Shown piece by piece: positions 8,140 to 16,538 of a stretch of DNA of 64,000 nucleotides (positions within the stretch are counted from its first letter, which is position 1; each line of letters begins with the position of its first letter). Position numbers and translations under genes: made by a program. This DNA is from Brevibacillus brevis. Its GTDB lineage: Bacteria; Bacillota; Bacilli; Brevibacillales; Brevibacillaceae. The notes beneath the pieces were generated by a model. That model searched no databases, was not told where the DNA came from, and saw nothing but the letters and a program-made list of their open reading frames with translations. Location of the stretch: NCBI RefSeq assembly GCF_022026395.1, contig NZ_CP041767.1, positions 5,334,001 to 5,398,000 of the forward strand, read 5' to 3'.

Positions 8140-9234
8140 TTGAAAAACATCCTATTAGAGGAGTTTTCCCCCATTTGTCCGATTCAAGCTATTGTGGAAG
8201 AGGATGAGAACGGCGTCTTTTTTTATTTGTGGGATTATCCCGGTGAGGAGCATGCCAGCATTCGCTCTTGTTGGGTAAGAAATTACGGACCTGCACCGGA
8301 CTCGATCGATTTCGCTGCCATGGAGGATGGTCAAGCTCCCATGCTTCCACGCGATTGCTGCGCTCATCCGGATGGAGCAGAGAGGCTGAACCCGGAGCAG
8401 CTCTCGATCGTTTGGCTGGAGGAAGGCGATGCAGCGGCACTTTTGTATGAGGATGAGGTGCTGTGTGTAATTCCCGGCTGGGCTGGTCCTTCCCCGGACG
8501 GCTCGCACTTTCCTTCGTATGCGCGAGATTGCACCGGAGAATCTGATTTATGCTTTCCGCTGGGAACACCAGAAACGAACGCCATGTTTGCCCGCATCGA
8601 GGCTGCCCAGCATTTTTGGGCGAGCTGGGATGGCAACCCTTGGCCTGACATCCAGCACCAGTTCATGGACGCGATTACCTCGACTCTTGGCCCAATTAAA
8701 CAGTATTACGGCATCGACGGCGGACACTGGCCCCCGAAAGCATTGGTGACCATCGAAAAAGGCGACGTTACCTATGCGATGACCCTCGGCGTATCCATTT
8801 TGCGTCAGCCAAAAGTCGAGCAGTATACAGAAGAACCGGAGCAGTTGCGACGATTCGAGCTGGCCTTTGCCTGCGAAACCAAATGGCTCGCCCAAAACGA
8901 ACAACAATTGCTGGCCTACATCAGCGGCCAAACCTCTCTACCGTGGTCGTATATGACCTTCCTCGCACAAGGTCACACCATTCCATGCCAGGAAATCAGT
9001 CAGATTAATAGCCGCTTCTCCTCTATGCTGCTGGCAAAACCTGAGAATGCACCGACCATTCCGTTTCCGCTCATGGCTGGCGATTCTGTAAATCTGTTAT
9101 GGATGATTCCGATTACCGCAGAGGAACAGCAGTATGCAGAAATGCATGGGTCTGAACAATTGCTTCAGCACTCTGCGGGAGATGGTGCAAGTTGGATTTT
9201 TAACGGGGTAGCGAAGTTTATGAAGGAAGCATGA
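8140..9234 (+). CDS. Suppressor-of-fused (SUFU) domain protein
   Basis: A 364-residue cytoplasmic protein. Its C-terminal half (about 180-360) has the SUFU pattern, including GDSVNLLWMIPITAEEQ near the end. Bacterial SUFU proteins are known mainly as predicted immunity proteins of polymorphic toxins, but no toxin gene is adjacent. The N-terminal half, with VRNYGPAPDS, is not assigned. The TTG at 8140 is preferred because AAGGTG lies 6 bases upstream; TTG 8125 and GTG 8131 are in frame. It is divergent from the DUF4272 operon across about 145 bases that must hold both promoters. Confidence 0.8.
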   Translation: MKNILLEEFSPICPIQAIVEEDENGVFFYLWDYPGEEHASIRSCWVRNYGPAPDSIDFAAMEDGQAPMLPRDCCAHPDGAERLNPEQLSIVWLEEGDAAALLYEDEVLCVIPGWAGPSPDGSHFPSYARDCTGESDLCFPLGTPETNAMFARIEAAQHFWASWDGNPWPDIQHQFMDAITSTLGPIKQYYGIDGGHWPPKALVTIEKGDVTYAMTLGVSILRQPKVEQYTEEPEQLRRFELAFACETKWLAQNEQQLLAYISGQTSLPWSYMTFLAQGHTIPCQEISQINSRFSSMLLAKPENAPTIPFPLMAGDSVNLLWMIPITAEEQQYAEMHGSEQLLQHSAGDGASWIFNGVAKFMKEA

Positions 9235-9243
9235 AGTTTGAAA

Positions 9244-9285
9244 ACAGTTTCTGCGGAATACATTCTGCGGGGACTGTTTTTTGTT
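9244..9285 (+). terminator. Terminator of the SUFU gene
   Basis: AAAACAGT and ACTGTTTTTT flank an imperfect stem about ten bases after the stop codon, and the plus strand ends in a run of T. Confidence 0.7.
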
Positions 9286-9314
9286 GTCTCGACACTGTGG
9301 ATTGGTATCGAATA

Positions 9315-9364
9315 AAAAGGTTATCAAATGCCGAATGAAACTTTCAGCAGATGATAACCTTTTT
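9315..9364 (-). terminator. Terminator of the M6 protease gene
   Basis: AAAAAGGTTATCA and TGATAACCTTTTT form a 13-base stem about 43 bases past the protease stop. Runs of A and T on both sides mean it could also act on the plus strand. Confidence 0.75.
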
Positions 9365-9406
9365 GGGTAGCGTATCCCTGATTGCGATAGCTACCCTCAC
9401 AATACA

Positions 9407-11374
9407 TTATTGCCCAAATACATTGAGTTCAGCAGCACTTGTCCATGGGTTATTGTTTACCTCGCTTAAGGCACGCAGTTTAATGTAGCGACCTGTCTTG
9501 GCTGCAAAGCTGACTTCTTTCAACGTGGTATCATTTGCAAAGGTACCTGTGGCTACAGCTGTTCCCCAATTCACTCCATCACTGCTGACGTAGAACTCAT
9601 AGTTCTTGATCGTTCCGTTCACTTGACCATCTTGTCTGGGCATGTAACTAAATTTGGAAATGCTATACGTTGCACCCAAGTCAATTTGAATCTCGTGGGG
9701 CATTGGAGCTACAGGGCTCCATTTCGTGTGCCAAAACGTGCTGTTGTTTCCATCAAAGGCTTTCGGAGCTTCATTGTACAATTCATCGCTGTCTACGTAT
9801 TTTAGCGTCCAATTCGTTTTCGGAATCTGACCGGCTTCTCCTGCTGTGACTGCCACATTCATGGCAGAATTACTTGTGCTTGTCGTCGTAATCGTTACTC
9901 CCGATTTTTCTCCCGTGTAGGTATTGCTGTTCGGATTGGTGTCTGGACTAAAAGTAGCAGCATGATTATTATTCGTGTAATAGAATGGGTCTTGGTATTC
10001 ACTCACGGATTGCTCTATGTCAATGAAAGGATGAGGATCATTCGTGCTATTACTCATGGATTCATCAATGTGCCAAACCGCGATGCCTCCAGAAACTGTT
10101 TGCAAGCTAGCATCATATCCAACTTTTTCACGATTCTCAACTAAAAAATACGTATTATCCTTTAAAGGAACCTTTAAAACATTATAATTATTCGGGATGG
10201 CTTGTAACGTAAAATTGTTTGTGGCATTTACTACAGTTGGTGTTACAAATCCTAATTTTGCTTTTGACCAGGCATCCATATGAGTGGGTGTCGTTCCAGG
10301 TTCTTCTCCTTGGAGATTATTCCAGGTTCCATTTGCCATTATACTTAGACCACCCACATGATTATTAGCACCATAGAGATCCGGAAGGCCCAAGGAATGA
10401 CCCAATTCATGAGCAGTGATACCCATCGTTGCCATATGACCAAATTGCTTTTCACCCTGCGTCGTATACATACCTGATACTGTAACACCATCATGATTGG
10501 TGTTGGGAGCATACCACTGATGTGCCCAAATATTTGGCGCTGCACCACCACTAGCCTCTTCATTACCAGCAAGAACAGTTACAATGTAGAAGCTATCTTT
10601 AGAGTCGATGACTTGATCATTATTGGTATCAAAACTAGCAAAGTTCACCACAGGATCCGCTTTATCCAGTGCATCTGTTATAACCGTCCTAATGTCTTTT
10701 CCCGATGTATCCGGATGAGCGTAATCTAATCTTACTTTCACAACTCCATCATTTTGCGTACCATATATTTCGGATGCTGGGGTGATCTGTGCTTTTCCAT
10801 TACTCACTTCATTATAGTAATTCTTTACCGACTTTTGATTTGCAGAAAAGAATTTGTTGCTCCAATCGTTATCGTTATAGGCGATATCAACATCTGTAAA
10901 TCCAATTAACAAAACAAGCAATTTTTGGGTTCCTGAAACTGGCGTGATACTTCCGTCAATATTTTTTTCTGGCGATCCCGAAAATTCTTGTTGAAGCTCA
11001 TTCATGAACTCCTGTTTTTTAGTTGCTTGAGGGTCGTACTCATTTATCCATTCCATCAAATTTTTCTCATTTACCGCTTCTGAAGGCTTTTCGTCAATTT
11101 TATATTTTATCCCCGTCGATTGCAGATCATCTGATGTGAGTTCAGCGTAATTCCAATATCCCTCCTGATCTTGTAAAAGTACATCACCATCCTTTGTACT
11201 TGCCCAATGGAACCATTCATCCCCATGCATCACGGCTTGAAACGATTCACCAGAGGGTTGCTTCATTTTGACAACTCCATCGTATGCGGGTGCGGCAAAA
11301 ACATCCGTTTGAAAGTACAAAACACAAATCAAAGAAAAAACAGACGTGAACAGGCCTTTAAAACTTCTTTGCAT
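9407..11374 (-). CDS. Secreted M6-family metalloprotease with F5/8C domain
   Basis: A 655-residue exported zinc protease of the immune-inhibitor-A (M6) group. A signal peptide covers about 1-27 (cleavage likely after DVFA). The metalloprotease domain (about 140-460) has HELGHSLGLPD with the two zinc His and the catalytic Glu; the Asp is the usual third ligand in M6. The segment DTNNDQVIDSKDS looks like a calcium loop. The last 130 residues (GNNSTFWHTKWSP onward) are an F5/8-type discoidin domain, probably for surface binding. The ATG has GGGAGG in front. It stands alone, with its own terminator. InhA relatives degrade host peptides, so extracellular protein breakdown is likely. Confidence 0.92.
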   Translation of the reverse strand: MQRSFKGLFTSVFSLICVLYFQTDVFAAPAYDGVVKMKQPSGESFQAVMHGDEWFHWASTKDGDVLLQDQEGYWNYAELTSDDLQSTGIKYKIDEKPSEAVNEKNLMEWINEYDPQATKKQEFMNELQQEFSGSPEKNIDGSITPVSGTQKLLVLLIGFTDVDIAYNDNDWSNKFFSANQKSVKNYYNEVSNGKAQITPASEIYGTQNDGVVKVRLDYAHPDTSGKDIRTVITDALDKADPVVNFASFDTNNDQVIDSKDSFYIVTVLAGNEEASGGAAPNIWAHQWYAPNTNHDGVTVSGMYTTQGEKQFGHMATMGITAHELGHSLGLPDLYGANNHVGGLSIMANGTWNNLQGEEPGTTPTHMDAWSKAKLGFVTPTVVNATNNFTLQAIPNNYNVLKVPLKDNTYFLVENREKVGYDASLQTVSGGIAVWHIDESMSNSTNDPHPFIDIEQSVSEYQDPFYYTNNNHAATFSPDTNPNSNTYTGEKSGVTITTTSTSNSAMNVAVTAGEAGQIPKTNWTLKYVDSDELYNEAPKAFDGNNSTFWHTKWSPVAPMPHEIQIDLGATYSISKFSYMPRQDGQVNGTIKNYEFYVSSDGVNWGTAVATGTFANDTTLKEVSFAAKTGRYIKLRALSEVNNNPWTSAAELNVFGQ

Positions 11375-11679
11375 AAATGTTCCTCCCGATTTAGAAGTTG
11401 TTATCCTGTTGGAATGGTTTCCTCTATAGATTCATGAAGATCGCCCCCCTTTTTAATGGCATGCTGAATATTCCGTTGATAAATGGACCTGATTCATACG
11501 TAGAATGAATCGACAGATCATCTATACAGAACTACCAGAATGCCCTTACCTACATTATTGGAAATTTTTGGTAACATGTTAACTTTTTCTATAAATCGGG
11601 GATTTTTTTTTATCATTAACTAATAAACGCCCCCGTTCGGGACTTTCACCCTAGAGACGACGCCCATGCTAGGCGCACT

Positions 11680-11714
11680 AAAAAAGCCGATATTGCTCCG
11701 AGAGCAAATCGGCT
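11680..11714 (-). terminator. Terminator after the YcdB-like remnant
   Basis: The minus strand reads AGCCGATTTGCTCTCGGAGC and then ATATCGGCTTTTTT, a stem with a six-T tail. It lies 15 bases beyond the stop of the remnant and still looks intact. Confidence 0.8.
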
Positions 11715-11728
11715 GTTAGTTATGTCAT

Positions 11729-11905
11729 TTATTGGCGGGACACTTTGACGAGCTTCCCTGTCGAAGCATCGATAAAGCTATAGCCATTCTTCCATTTGCG
11801 TTGATAGACTAGTTGCGGTTCGGGAGCTCTTTGACCATCATACTGCTCCCACACGTAGACCAGCCCCAGGTCAATTTGTTTGACCTTACCAATGGTAAGA
11901 CGGAG
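11729..11905 (-). pseudogene. 3' remnant of a YcdB-like secreted-protein gene
   Basis: An open frame of about 58 codons without a start ends at TAA 11729-11731. Its translation (LTIGKVKQIDLGLVYVWEQ..., then WKNGYSFIDASTGKLVKVS) looks like the C-terminal end of a YcdB/PepSY-like exported protein, resembling in style the genes at 12043-16063. A stop codon precedes it at about 11908 and no ribosome site is seen. The rest of the 11.4-12.0 kb gap shows nothing else beyond terminators and the presumed protease promoter region. A 5' deletion of an old paralogue is the simplest reading. Confidence 0.65.
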
Positions 11906-12000
11906 GGAAATTATTTACGTTACATATTATTCCATTTTTTCATATAATCCCTTAGCTCTTGGGTAAATACGGATTGCTATTTTACTTCCCCCGAGCCACT

Positions 12001-12032
12001 AAAAACCCCGCCCCTCTTGATGAGAAGCGGGA
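12001..12032 (-). terminator. Terminator of the sigma/anti-sigma operon
   Basis: CCCGC (12007-12011) and GCGGG (12027-12031) form the stem base, followed on the minus strand by TTTTT. It closely resembles the hairpin at 14314-14340 within the same operon. Confidence 0.75.
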
Positions 12033-12042
12033 TCACCTATGC

Positions 12043-13731
12043 TTATTTGAATTCCTTTCCTGTTACTGCATCCAGCCTAAAGCCAGAAATCGTGTCCACC
12101 GTATAAACCAGAAGCGGCTTTTGTTGCGGCTTCCCATCTGCTATCGGTAGCACATACCCCAATTCAACCGGATGGCTCTGCAAAAATTGCTTGGCTGCTT
12201 CTTTCCTCGATATGACTGTATCCAATTCCGGGAAGGATTCAGTCGGACTCGTGAAATAGTCCATGAAATTGACGATCTCCCCAGTTTGCCCATCCACATT
12301 GACGAGGTATTGCTGATCAGCAACAATCACCCCATTATGAAGGACGTAAAAGGTGAAGCTGTACGCCGTTGCAGAAGGCATCGACATCTCGGTTTCGTCG
12401 GTCTTCAACTCCTTCACACGGCTGTCCAGATAAGGCTGCAAAAACTGAACGGCTTTTTCCTTGGCCTCCTCATAGCTAAGCTGAGCATTTACTGGATTGT
12501 TCTGATGCTGTGTAGATCTGGCCGTCTCTGTACCACGACGCACCTGAAAACCTGTAATTACCCCGTTGTTTGAGTAGACGGTGACTCTGCCTAGCCCTTT
12601 CTTGGCCTTATAGGTCGTCATCTGCTCGCCCTCCATCGTCTTCTTTCCACCAGTGAGGATAAATTCGTCCAGATTCACCTGAAACTGTTCCGCCATAGCC
12701 TTCGCCACTTCTTCCTCCATTTGCACAGCGACCTTCTTGCCTCCAGGCGTTACCGGGATGGGAGCGGAGTACCGGCTTTTATGCGACGCTTCCCCCCATA
12801 CCTCTTCTCCTGTCACCGCATTCACGTATCCAGTCGTCTGAAGAGAGTACGTCAGCGATGGCTTCCCAGTATGTCTCGCACTCGCAAAATAGGTAAGCTC
12901 CATGAGCGACGCCACTTTCTCTGAGAGCTCTTCTTCGGAAAATACAGCGTCTGGTTCGGCAAACTCCCCCGCAGATATTTGCAGTGGCGCGGCTTCGAAC
13001 GTATTGACATACGTCACACCATTACGATTGACGCCAACGACATATCGGTCTGAGAAAATGGGCAGCCCATTTGCATAGCGTGTATAGGTCACCGCATCCC
13101 AATCATTGCCGCTGGTCTGACTCGCTTGGTATTGCTTGAATTCGTCTCCCAACAGCGCTTGTAAAAAGGCAGCAGATACTTGCTTCACTTGTTCTTCGGT
13201 AGGCGAAGGGGCTCCTTCATTCATCGCTTTCTCATTTTCGTAACGACTCATTTTCCCCGTGACTGCTACCATCTCGACAGATATGTACCGCTGTTCCCTT
13301 CCTTGCTCCTTTTGATAGAAGACAATCTCATAGATTCCATCTTCTTTTCCGATGACTTTGGGTTCCATCGTCTTTAGTTCCGGAACGAGATTGAACAGCT
13401 TTTCCAATGTTAGCTTTGCGGCAGGTGATACTTCCGCCAGCTTTAGCTGCTGACCCTTCAACACGAGAGGGGCTTCTGGCTGCATCGTCATGATGGATTC
13501 CGGATTGGTAATCAGCCGGGTAAAAATCGGCGCCAGGAAAAAGACCGCGAGCAGCACAGCTGCGGATAATCCCAGTCGAATGGTCGTGCGTCGCGTTTTG
13601 CTTCTGCTGCGATGCTGTTGATCGACCTCGACCAGCTTTCTTTCCAATATGTGCAAAAACTCGCTCCGGGGGACTGCATCCGGCCTGTTCCGAAATTCCT
13701 GTAACACTTCTTCATCGCTAGGAAATTTCAT
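12043..13731 (-). CDS. Membrane anti-sigma factor with YcdB-like ectodomain
   Basis: A 562-residue single-pass membrane protein. Residues 1-50 are a charged cytoplasmic segment (MKFPSDEEVLQEFRNR...), residues about 53-77 a membrane helix, and the remaining 480 residues lie outside. The ectodomain has two YcdB-like repeats (DAVTYTRYANGLPIFSDRY and a later PYLDSRVKELK...TGEIVNF) closely similar to the secreted protein encoded at 14351-15874. The gene begins 14 bases inside the ECF sigma gene, the classic arrangement of a sigma factor and its anti-sigma. ATG 13729-13731 is chosen for its GGGGG site; the frame extends 7 codons further. The signal sensed is unknown. Confidence 0.82.
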   Translation of the reverse strand: MKFPSDEEVLQEFRNRPDAVPRSEFLHILERKLVEVDQQHRSRSKTRRTTIRLGLSAAVLLAVFFLAPIFTRLITNPESIMTMQPEAPLVLKGQQLKLAEVSPAAKLTLEKLFNLVPELKTMEPKVIGKEDGIYEIVFYQKEQGREQRYISVEMVAVTGKMSRYENEKAMNEGAPSPTEEQVKQVSAAFLQALLGDEFKQYQASQTSGNDWDAVTYTRYANGLPIFSDRYVVGVNRNGVTYVNTFEAAPLQISAGEFAEPDAVFSEEELSEKVASLMELTYFASARHTGKPSLTYSLQTTGYVNAVTGEEVWGEASHKSRYSAPIPVTPGGKKVAVQMEEEVAKAMAEQFQVNLDEFILTGGKKTMEGEQMTTYKAKKGLGRVTVYSNNGVITGFQVRRGTETARSTQHQNNPVNAQLSYEEAKEKAVQFLQPYLDSRVKELKTDETEMSMPSATAYSFTFYVLHNGVIVADQQYLVNVDGQTGEIVNFMDYFTSPTESFPELDTVISRKEAAKQFLQSHPVELGYVLPIADGKPQQKPLLVYTVDTISGFRLDAVTGKEFK

Positions 13732-14266
13732 GCACACCAGCCCCCTTTTCATAAATGTGTAACGCCGTTTCTTTTACCATCTTCATCGCGCGGTGAAAGT
13801 CTACCTTGACCTTCGCCTCTGTGCAGCCGAGAATTTCCGCTGTTTCTTTCACCGTATACTCTCTGATTCCCCGCAATACGATGACGTTTCGGTACTTGGG
13901 CTTCAGTTGCAGCAGCGCTTTTTCAAAATGAGTACGTTCCTCTTTATCCTGCAGCTCCTTTTCCGGCAAACCCTCCGAGCTGGGCAACAGCTTTAGCAAG
14001 GTCCCGGCAAAAATCGTTTGCAGCCGTTTCTTTCTGTATTCATCGATAGCAACATGTTTGGCAATATGCAAAATCCAAGTGCGCATACTCGAGCGCTCCT
14101 CAAATCTGTGCAAGGATTTAATGACACGTACAAACACTTCTTGGGTCAAATCCTCTGCAGCTTCCCGACTTCCGATAAAATGATAGAGATACTGATAGAC
14201 TTCTTTGGAATACATCCTGTATATCCCTGATATGTCTTGCTGACCTCGATCTTCTCGAGCATCCAA
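13718..14266 (-). CDS. ECF sigma factor (RpoE-like)
   Basis: A 182-residue sigma-70 family protein with region 2 (residues about 15-80; EAAEDLTQEVFVRVI and FEERSSMRTWILHIA) and region 4 (about 120-172; YTVKETAEILGCTEAKVKV). It directs RNA polymerase to a small regulon, probably for envelope or extracellular stress. TTG 14264-14266 is chosen because AGGAGG lies 7 bases upstream; the longer frame would run into a hairpin. It overlaps the downstream anti-sigma gene and follows the secreted YcdB-like gene, with which it likely shares a transcript. Confidence 0.88.
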   Translation of the reverse strand: MDAREDRGQQDISGIYRMYSKEVYQYLYHFIGSREAAEDLTQEVFVRVIKSLHRFEERSSMRTWILHIAKHVAIDEYRKKRLQTIFAGTLLKLLPSSEGLPEKELQDKEERTHFEKALLQLKPKYRNVIVLRGIREYTVKETAEILGCTEAKVKVDFHRAMKMVKETALHIYEKGAGVHEIS

Positions 14267-14313
14267 GGCTGCTTCCTCCTCTTCTCGCGACAGGACATGT
14301 CTACATGATGGAA

Positions 14314-14340
14314 TCCCGCCCCTCATGGTGGGAAGCGGGA
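14314..14340 (-). terminator. Intercistronic hairpin before the sigma gene
   Basis: TCCCGC (14314-14319) pairs with GCGGGA (14335-14340), ten bases after the stop of the secreted YcdB-like gene. It lacks a good T-run, so it is likely to attenuate or protect the message rather than end it, leaving the sigma and anti-sigma genes at lower level. Confidence 0.5.
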
Positions 14341-14350
14341 TCGAATACAA

Positions 14351-15874
14351 TTATTTGAATGACTTTCCTGTTACAGCATCAAGCAAGAAGTAAGAAACCG
14401 TGTCGATGGAATAAACCACACTTGGCTTTGTTTGGACCTTCTCATTCTGAACAGGGAACATGTACCCGAGCACAGCAGGACGGTCTTTCAAAAAGTGCTT
14501 GGCGGCTGCTTCTTTGGAAATGGCGGTCTTTTTGTCCGGGAACGGAGCAGATGGCTTCGTAAAGGAGTTCATGTAATTCACGATTTCCCCAGTCTGTCCG
14601 TCTACGTTGACGAGGTAATTCTGGTCTGTAACAATCACGCCGTCATGCAGCGCGTAGAAGCTGAAGCTGTATGACGTTGCAGATGACATCCTGATCTCTT
14701 TTTGATCGATCTTCAGCTCTTTCACACTAGAGTCGAGGTACGGCTGTAAAAACTGCACCGCTTTTTCCTTGGCTTGCTCGTACGAAAGCTGGGCATTTGC
14801 CGGTTTGTTGCCATGCTGTATGGCATTGGCCATCTCGACTTTCCCGCGGACCTGGAAGCCGGTCACTTCGTTGTTGTTCGTATAGACTGTGATTCTTCCA
14901 TCTCTTCCCTTGGACCTGTAAATCGTTTCCCCTTCCCCTTTCATTTCCGCCGGGGTATGCGTATCCGTCTCTAACGTGATTCCATCCATCTGGATTTGAA
15001 ATTCTTCTGTCAGCACTCTCATAGCTTCATCGGCATTGCTGGCTGTGAGCTTTTTGCCGCCTGGCTTGACCGCAATGACATCCGAGTAACGGCTTTTAAG
15101 GGAAAAGGCACTCTCGATTTCTTCTCCTGTCACAGCATCCAAGTATCCGGTCGACTCTAGCGAGTATTTCAAAGCCGGCTTTCCTGTCTCCTTTTTATGC
15201 GCGGAATACGTAAGCTCCATGAGCGAAGCTACTTTCCCCGTCACTTCTTCTTTGGACATTACCTTTCCTGGCTTGGCAAACAAGGAAGAGGCTGCTCGGA
15301 GCGGGGCGCCTTCAAATGTGTTCACGTACATGACACTCGAACCGTTGACGCCAACGACATAACGATCGGTGAAAACAGGTATACCATGCTCATGGCGCGT
15401 GTAGGTAACAGCATCCCATTCACCTTTTGTTGTCTGAGTGGCTTTGTACTTTTTGAAATCATCTCCCAAGAGCTTTTGCAAAAATGCCGCAGATTTTTGT
15501 TTGGCCACCGCTTCCGATGGCTGATTGTTTTGCTTCTGCATTTCCTGTTCGTTTTCGTAGCTATGCAAGGCACCAGTTGTTGCATCCAAGCCCACCATGG
15601 CATACAGTTCCATCTTGTCTGGGGCTATTCTTTTGCCAAAGCGCAGCTCGTACACACCGTTTTTCGGCCCGTTCATCTTTTTGTCCATATTTTTTAATTC
15701 TGGCTGGATGGCGTAGAGCGTCTGGAGTGTTTTTTCTGCTGCAAGTGAGAGCTTCACCTGCCCTTGATTGTCCGCAGCTTGTACGGTCATTGTCGGGTGT
15801 TGCAGCCATAACGGAGTTGTCGCCAACAGGCTTGCCATTAATAACGTGCTTGCCAATTTCTTTGTATGTTTCAC
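14351..15874 (-). CDS. Secreted YcdB-like protein
   Basis: A 507-residue exported protein with a signal peptide (residues 1 to about 32, ending TVQAAD). The mature part contains YcdB/PepSY-like repeats: DAVTYTRHEHGIPVFTDRY in the first half and SYEQAKEKAVQFLQPYL plus YLVNVDGQTGEIVNY in the second. It is very similar to the ectodomain of the anti-sigma factor two genes downstream. The start is GTG at 15872-15874, where GGGAGGG sits 6-7 bases upstream. Function of the family is not established; PepSY-like modules are often thought to inhibit or chaperone secreted proteases. Confidence 0.85.
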   Translation of the reverse strand: MKHTKKLASTLLMASLLATTPLWLQHPTMTVQAADNQGQVKLSLAAEKTLQTLYAIQPELKNMDKKMNGPKNGVYELRFGKRIAPDKMELYAMVGLDATTGALHSYENEQEMQKQNNQPSEAVAKQKSAAFLQKLLGDDFKKYKATQTTKGEWDAVTYTRHEHGIPVFTDRYVVGVNGSSVMYVNTFEGAPLRAASSLFAKPGKVMSKEEVTGKVASLMELTYSAHKKETGKPALKYSLESTGYLDAVTGEEIESAFSLKSRYSDVIAVKPGGKKLTASNADEAMRVLTEEFQIQMDGITLETDTHTPAEMKGEGETIYRSKGRDGRITVYTNNNEVTGFQVRGKVEMANAIQHGNKPANAQLSYEQAKEKAVQFLQPYLDSSVKELKIDQKEIRMSSATSYSFSFYALHDGVIVTDQNYLVNVDGQTGEIVNYMNSFTKPSAPFPDKKTAISKEAAAKHFLKDRPAVLGYMFPVQNEKVQTKPSVVYSIDTVSYFLLDAVTGKSFK

Positions 15875-15950
15875 AGTTGTTCCCTCCCAAGGAATTTTGT
15901 GTTTGTTTTTTGTCCTATGTAATAGTCGGAAAAACCACTGGGAGGTTACA

Positions 15951-15978
15951 AAATAAAAAAACCACCCTTTCAGGTGGC
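15951..15978 (-). terminator. Terminator of the hxlR-like gene
   Basis: CCACC (15962-15966) pairs with GGTGG (15973-15977); the minus strand continues into TTTTTT. It lies 6 bases after the regulator's stop codon. Confidence 0.75.
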
Positions 15979-15983
15979 GATTT

Positions 15984-16364
15984 TCATGACCCGTGAGCAG
16001 TAGATAGAGACTCATCTGGTGCCTCTGTATGAAAATGTTCTCCCCATTCTCGCAAATACTCAATGACAGGCCCCAAGCCTTGGCCCAGCTCGGTCAACTC
16101 GTACTCTACTTTTGGCGGAACGACCGGATACACTTCACGCTTGACGATCCCTGCTTCCTCCAACTCTCGCAATTGCTCTGCCAGCATTTTATGATTCACA
16201 CCAATTATATTTTTCTTTAACTCTCCGTACCTTTTTTTCCCTTTGAACAGCTGACAAATGATTGATACCTTCCATCTTCCCGCAAAAACCGAGACGGCAA
16301 GCTCGATCGGGCAAGGATATTCCTTGCCATTTAATAGGTACCTCATCGCTGGTTTCTTCTTCAT
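15984..16364 (-). CDS. HxlR/DUF24-family redox regulator
   Basis: A 126-residue winged-helix regulator (helix-turn-helix about 30-90, including KRYGELKKNIIGVNHKMLAEQL). It keeps the conserved N-terminal Cys (Cys18 in EYPCPIE), which in family members such as HypR and YodB senses oxidants or quinones. It is divergent from a HypO/YfkO-like nitroreductase gene, so it probably controls that gene in response to electrophiles. ATG 16362-16364 is preferred; GTG 16373 is too close to the AAGGGAA site. Confidence 0.9.
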   Translation of the reverse strand: MKKKPAMRYLLNGKEYPCPIELAVSVFAGRWKVSIICQLFKGKKRYGELKKNIIGVNHKMLAEQLRELEEAGIVKREVYPVVPPKVEYELTELGQGLGPVIEYLREWGEHFHTEAPDESLSTAHGS

Positions 16365-16383
16365 CCCACTCACTTCCCTTTTC

Positions 16384-16414
16384 GTAAGTATTAACCGAAA
16401 AAGTGCGTACTTAC
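16384..16414. promoter_or_regulatory. Candidate HxlR operator
   Basis: GTAAGTA (16384-16390) and TACTTAC (16408-16414) are a perfect inverted repeat with a 17-base spacer in the divergent promoter region. GTAC-type half-sites of this sort are typical of HxlR/DUF24 regulators. Confidence 0.55.
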
Positions 16415-16538
16415 TTTTCTTTAGTGTATTCGGTATGCTCAGTTTTGTAAAACACTTTTAAGGGAGAGACCTCGTTGAGGAAATCACCCATTTTCTATCA
16501 ACGGTTTCATAAACTTATGCGAAAGAAGGACTGACATC

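Noticed and set aside
11959..12150. A 63-codon plus-strand frame over the sigma operon terminator
   Set aside because: It overlaps the end of the anti-sigma gene and its terminator, and has no ribosome site.
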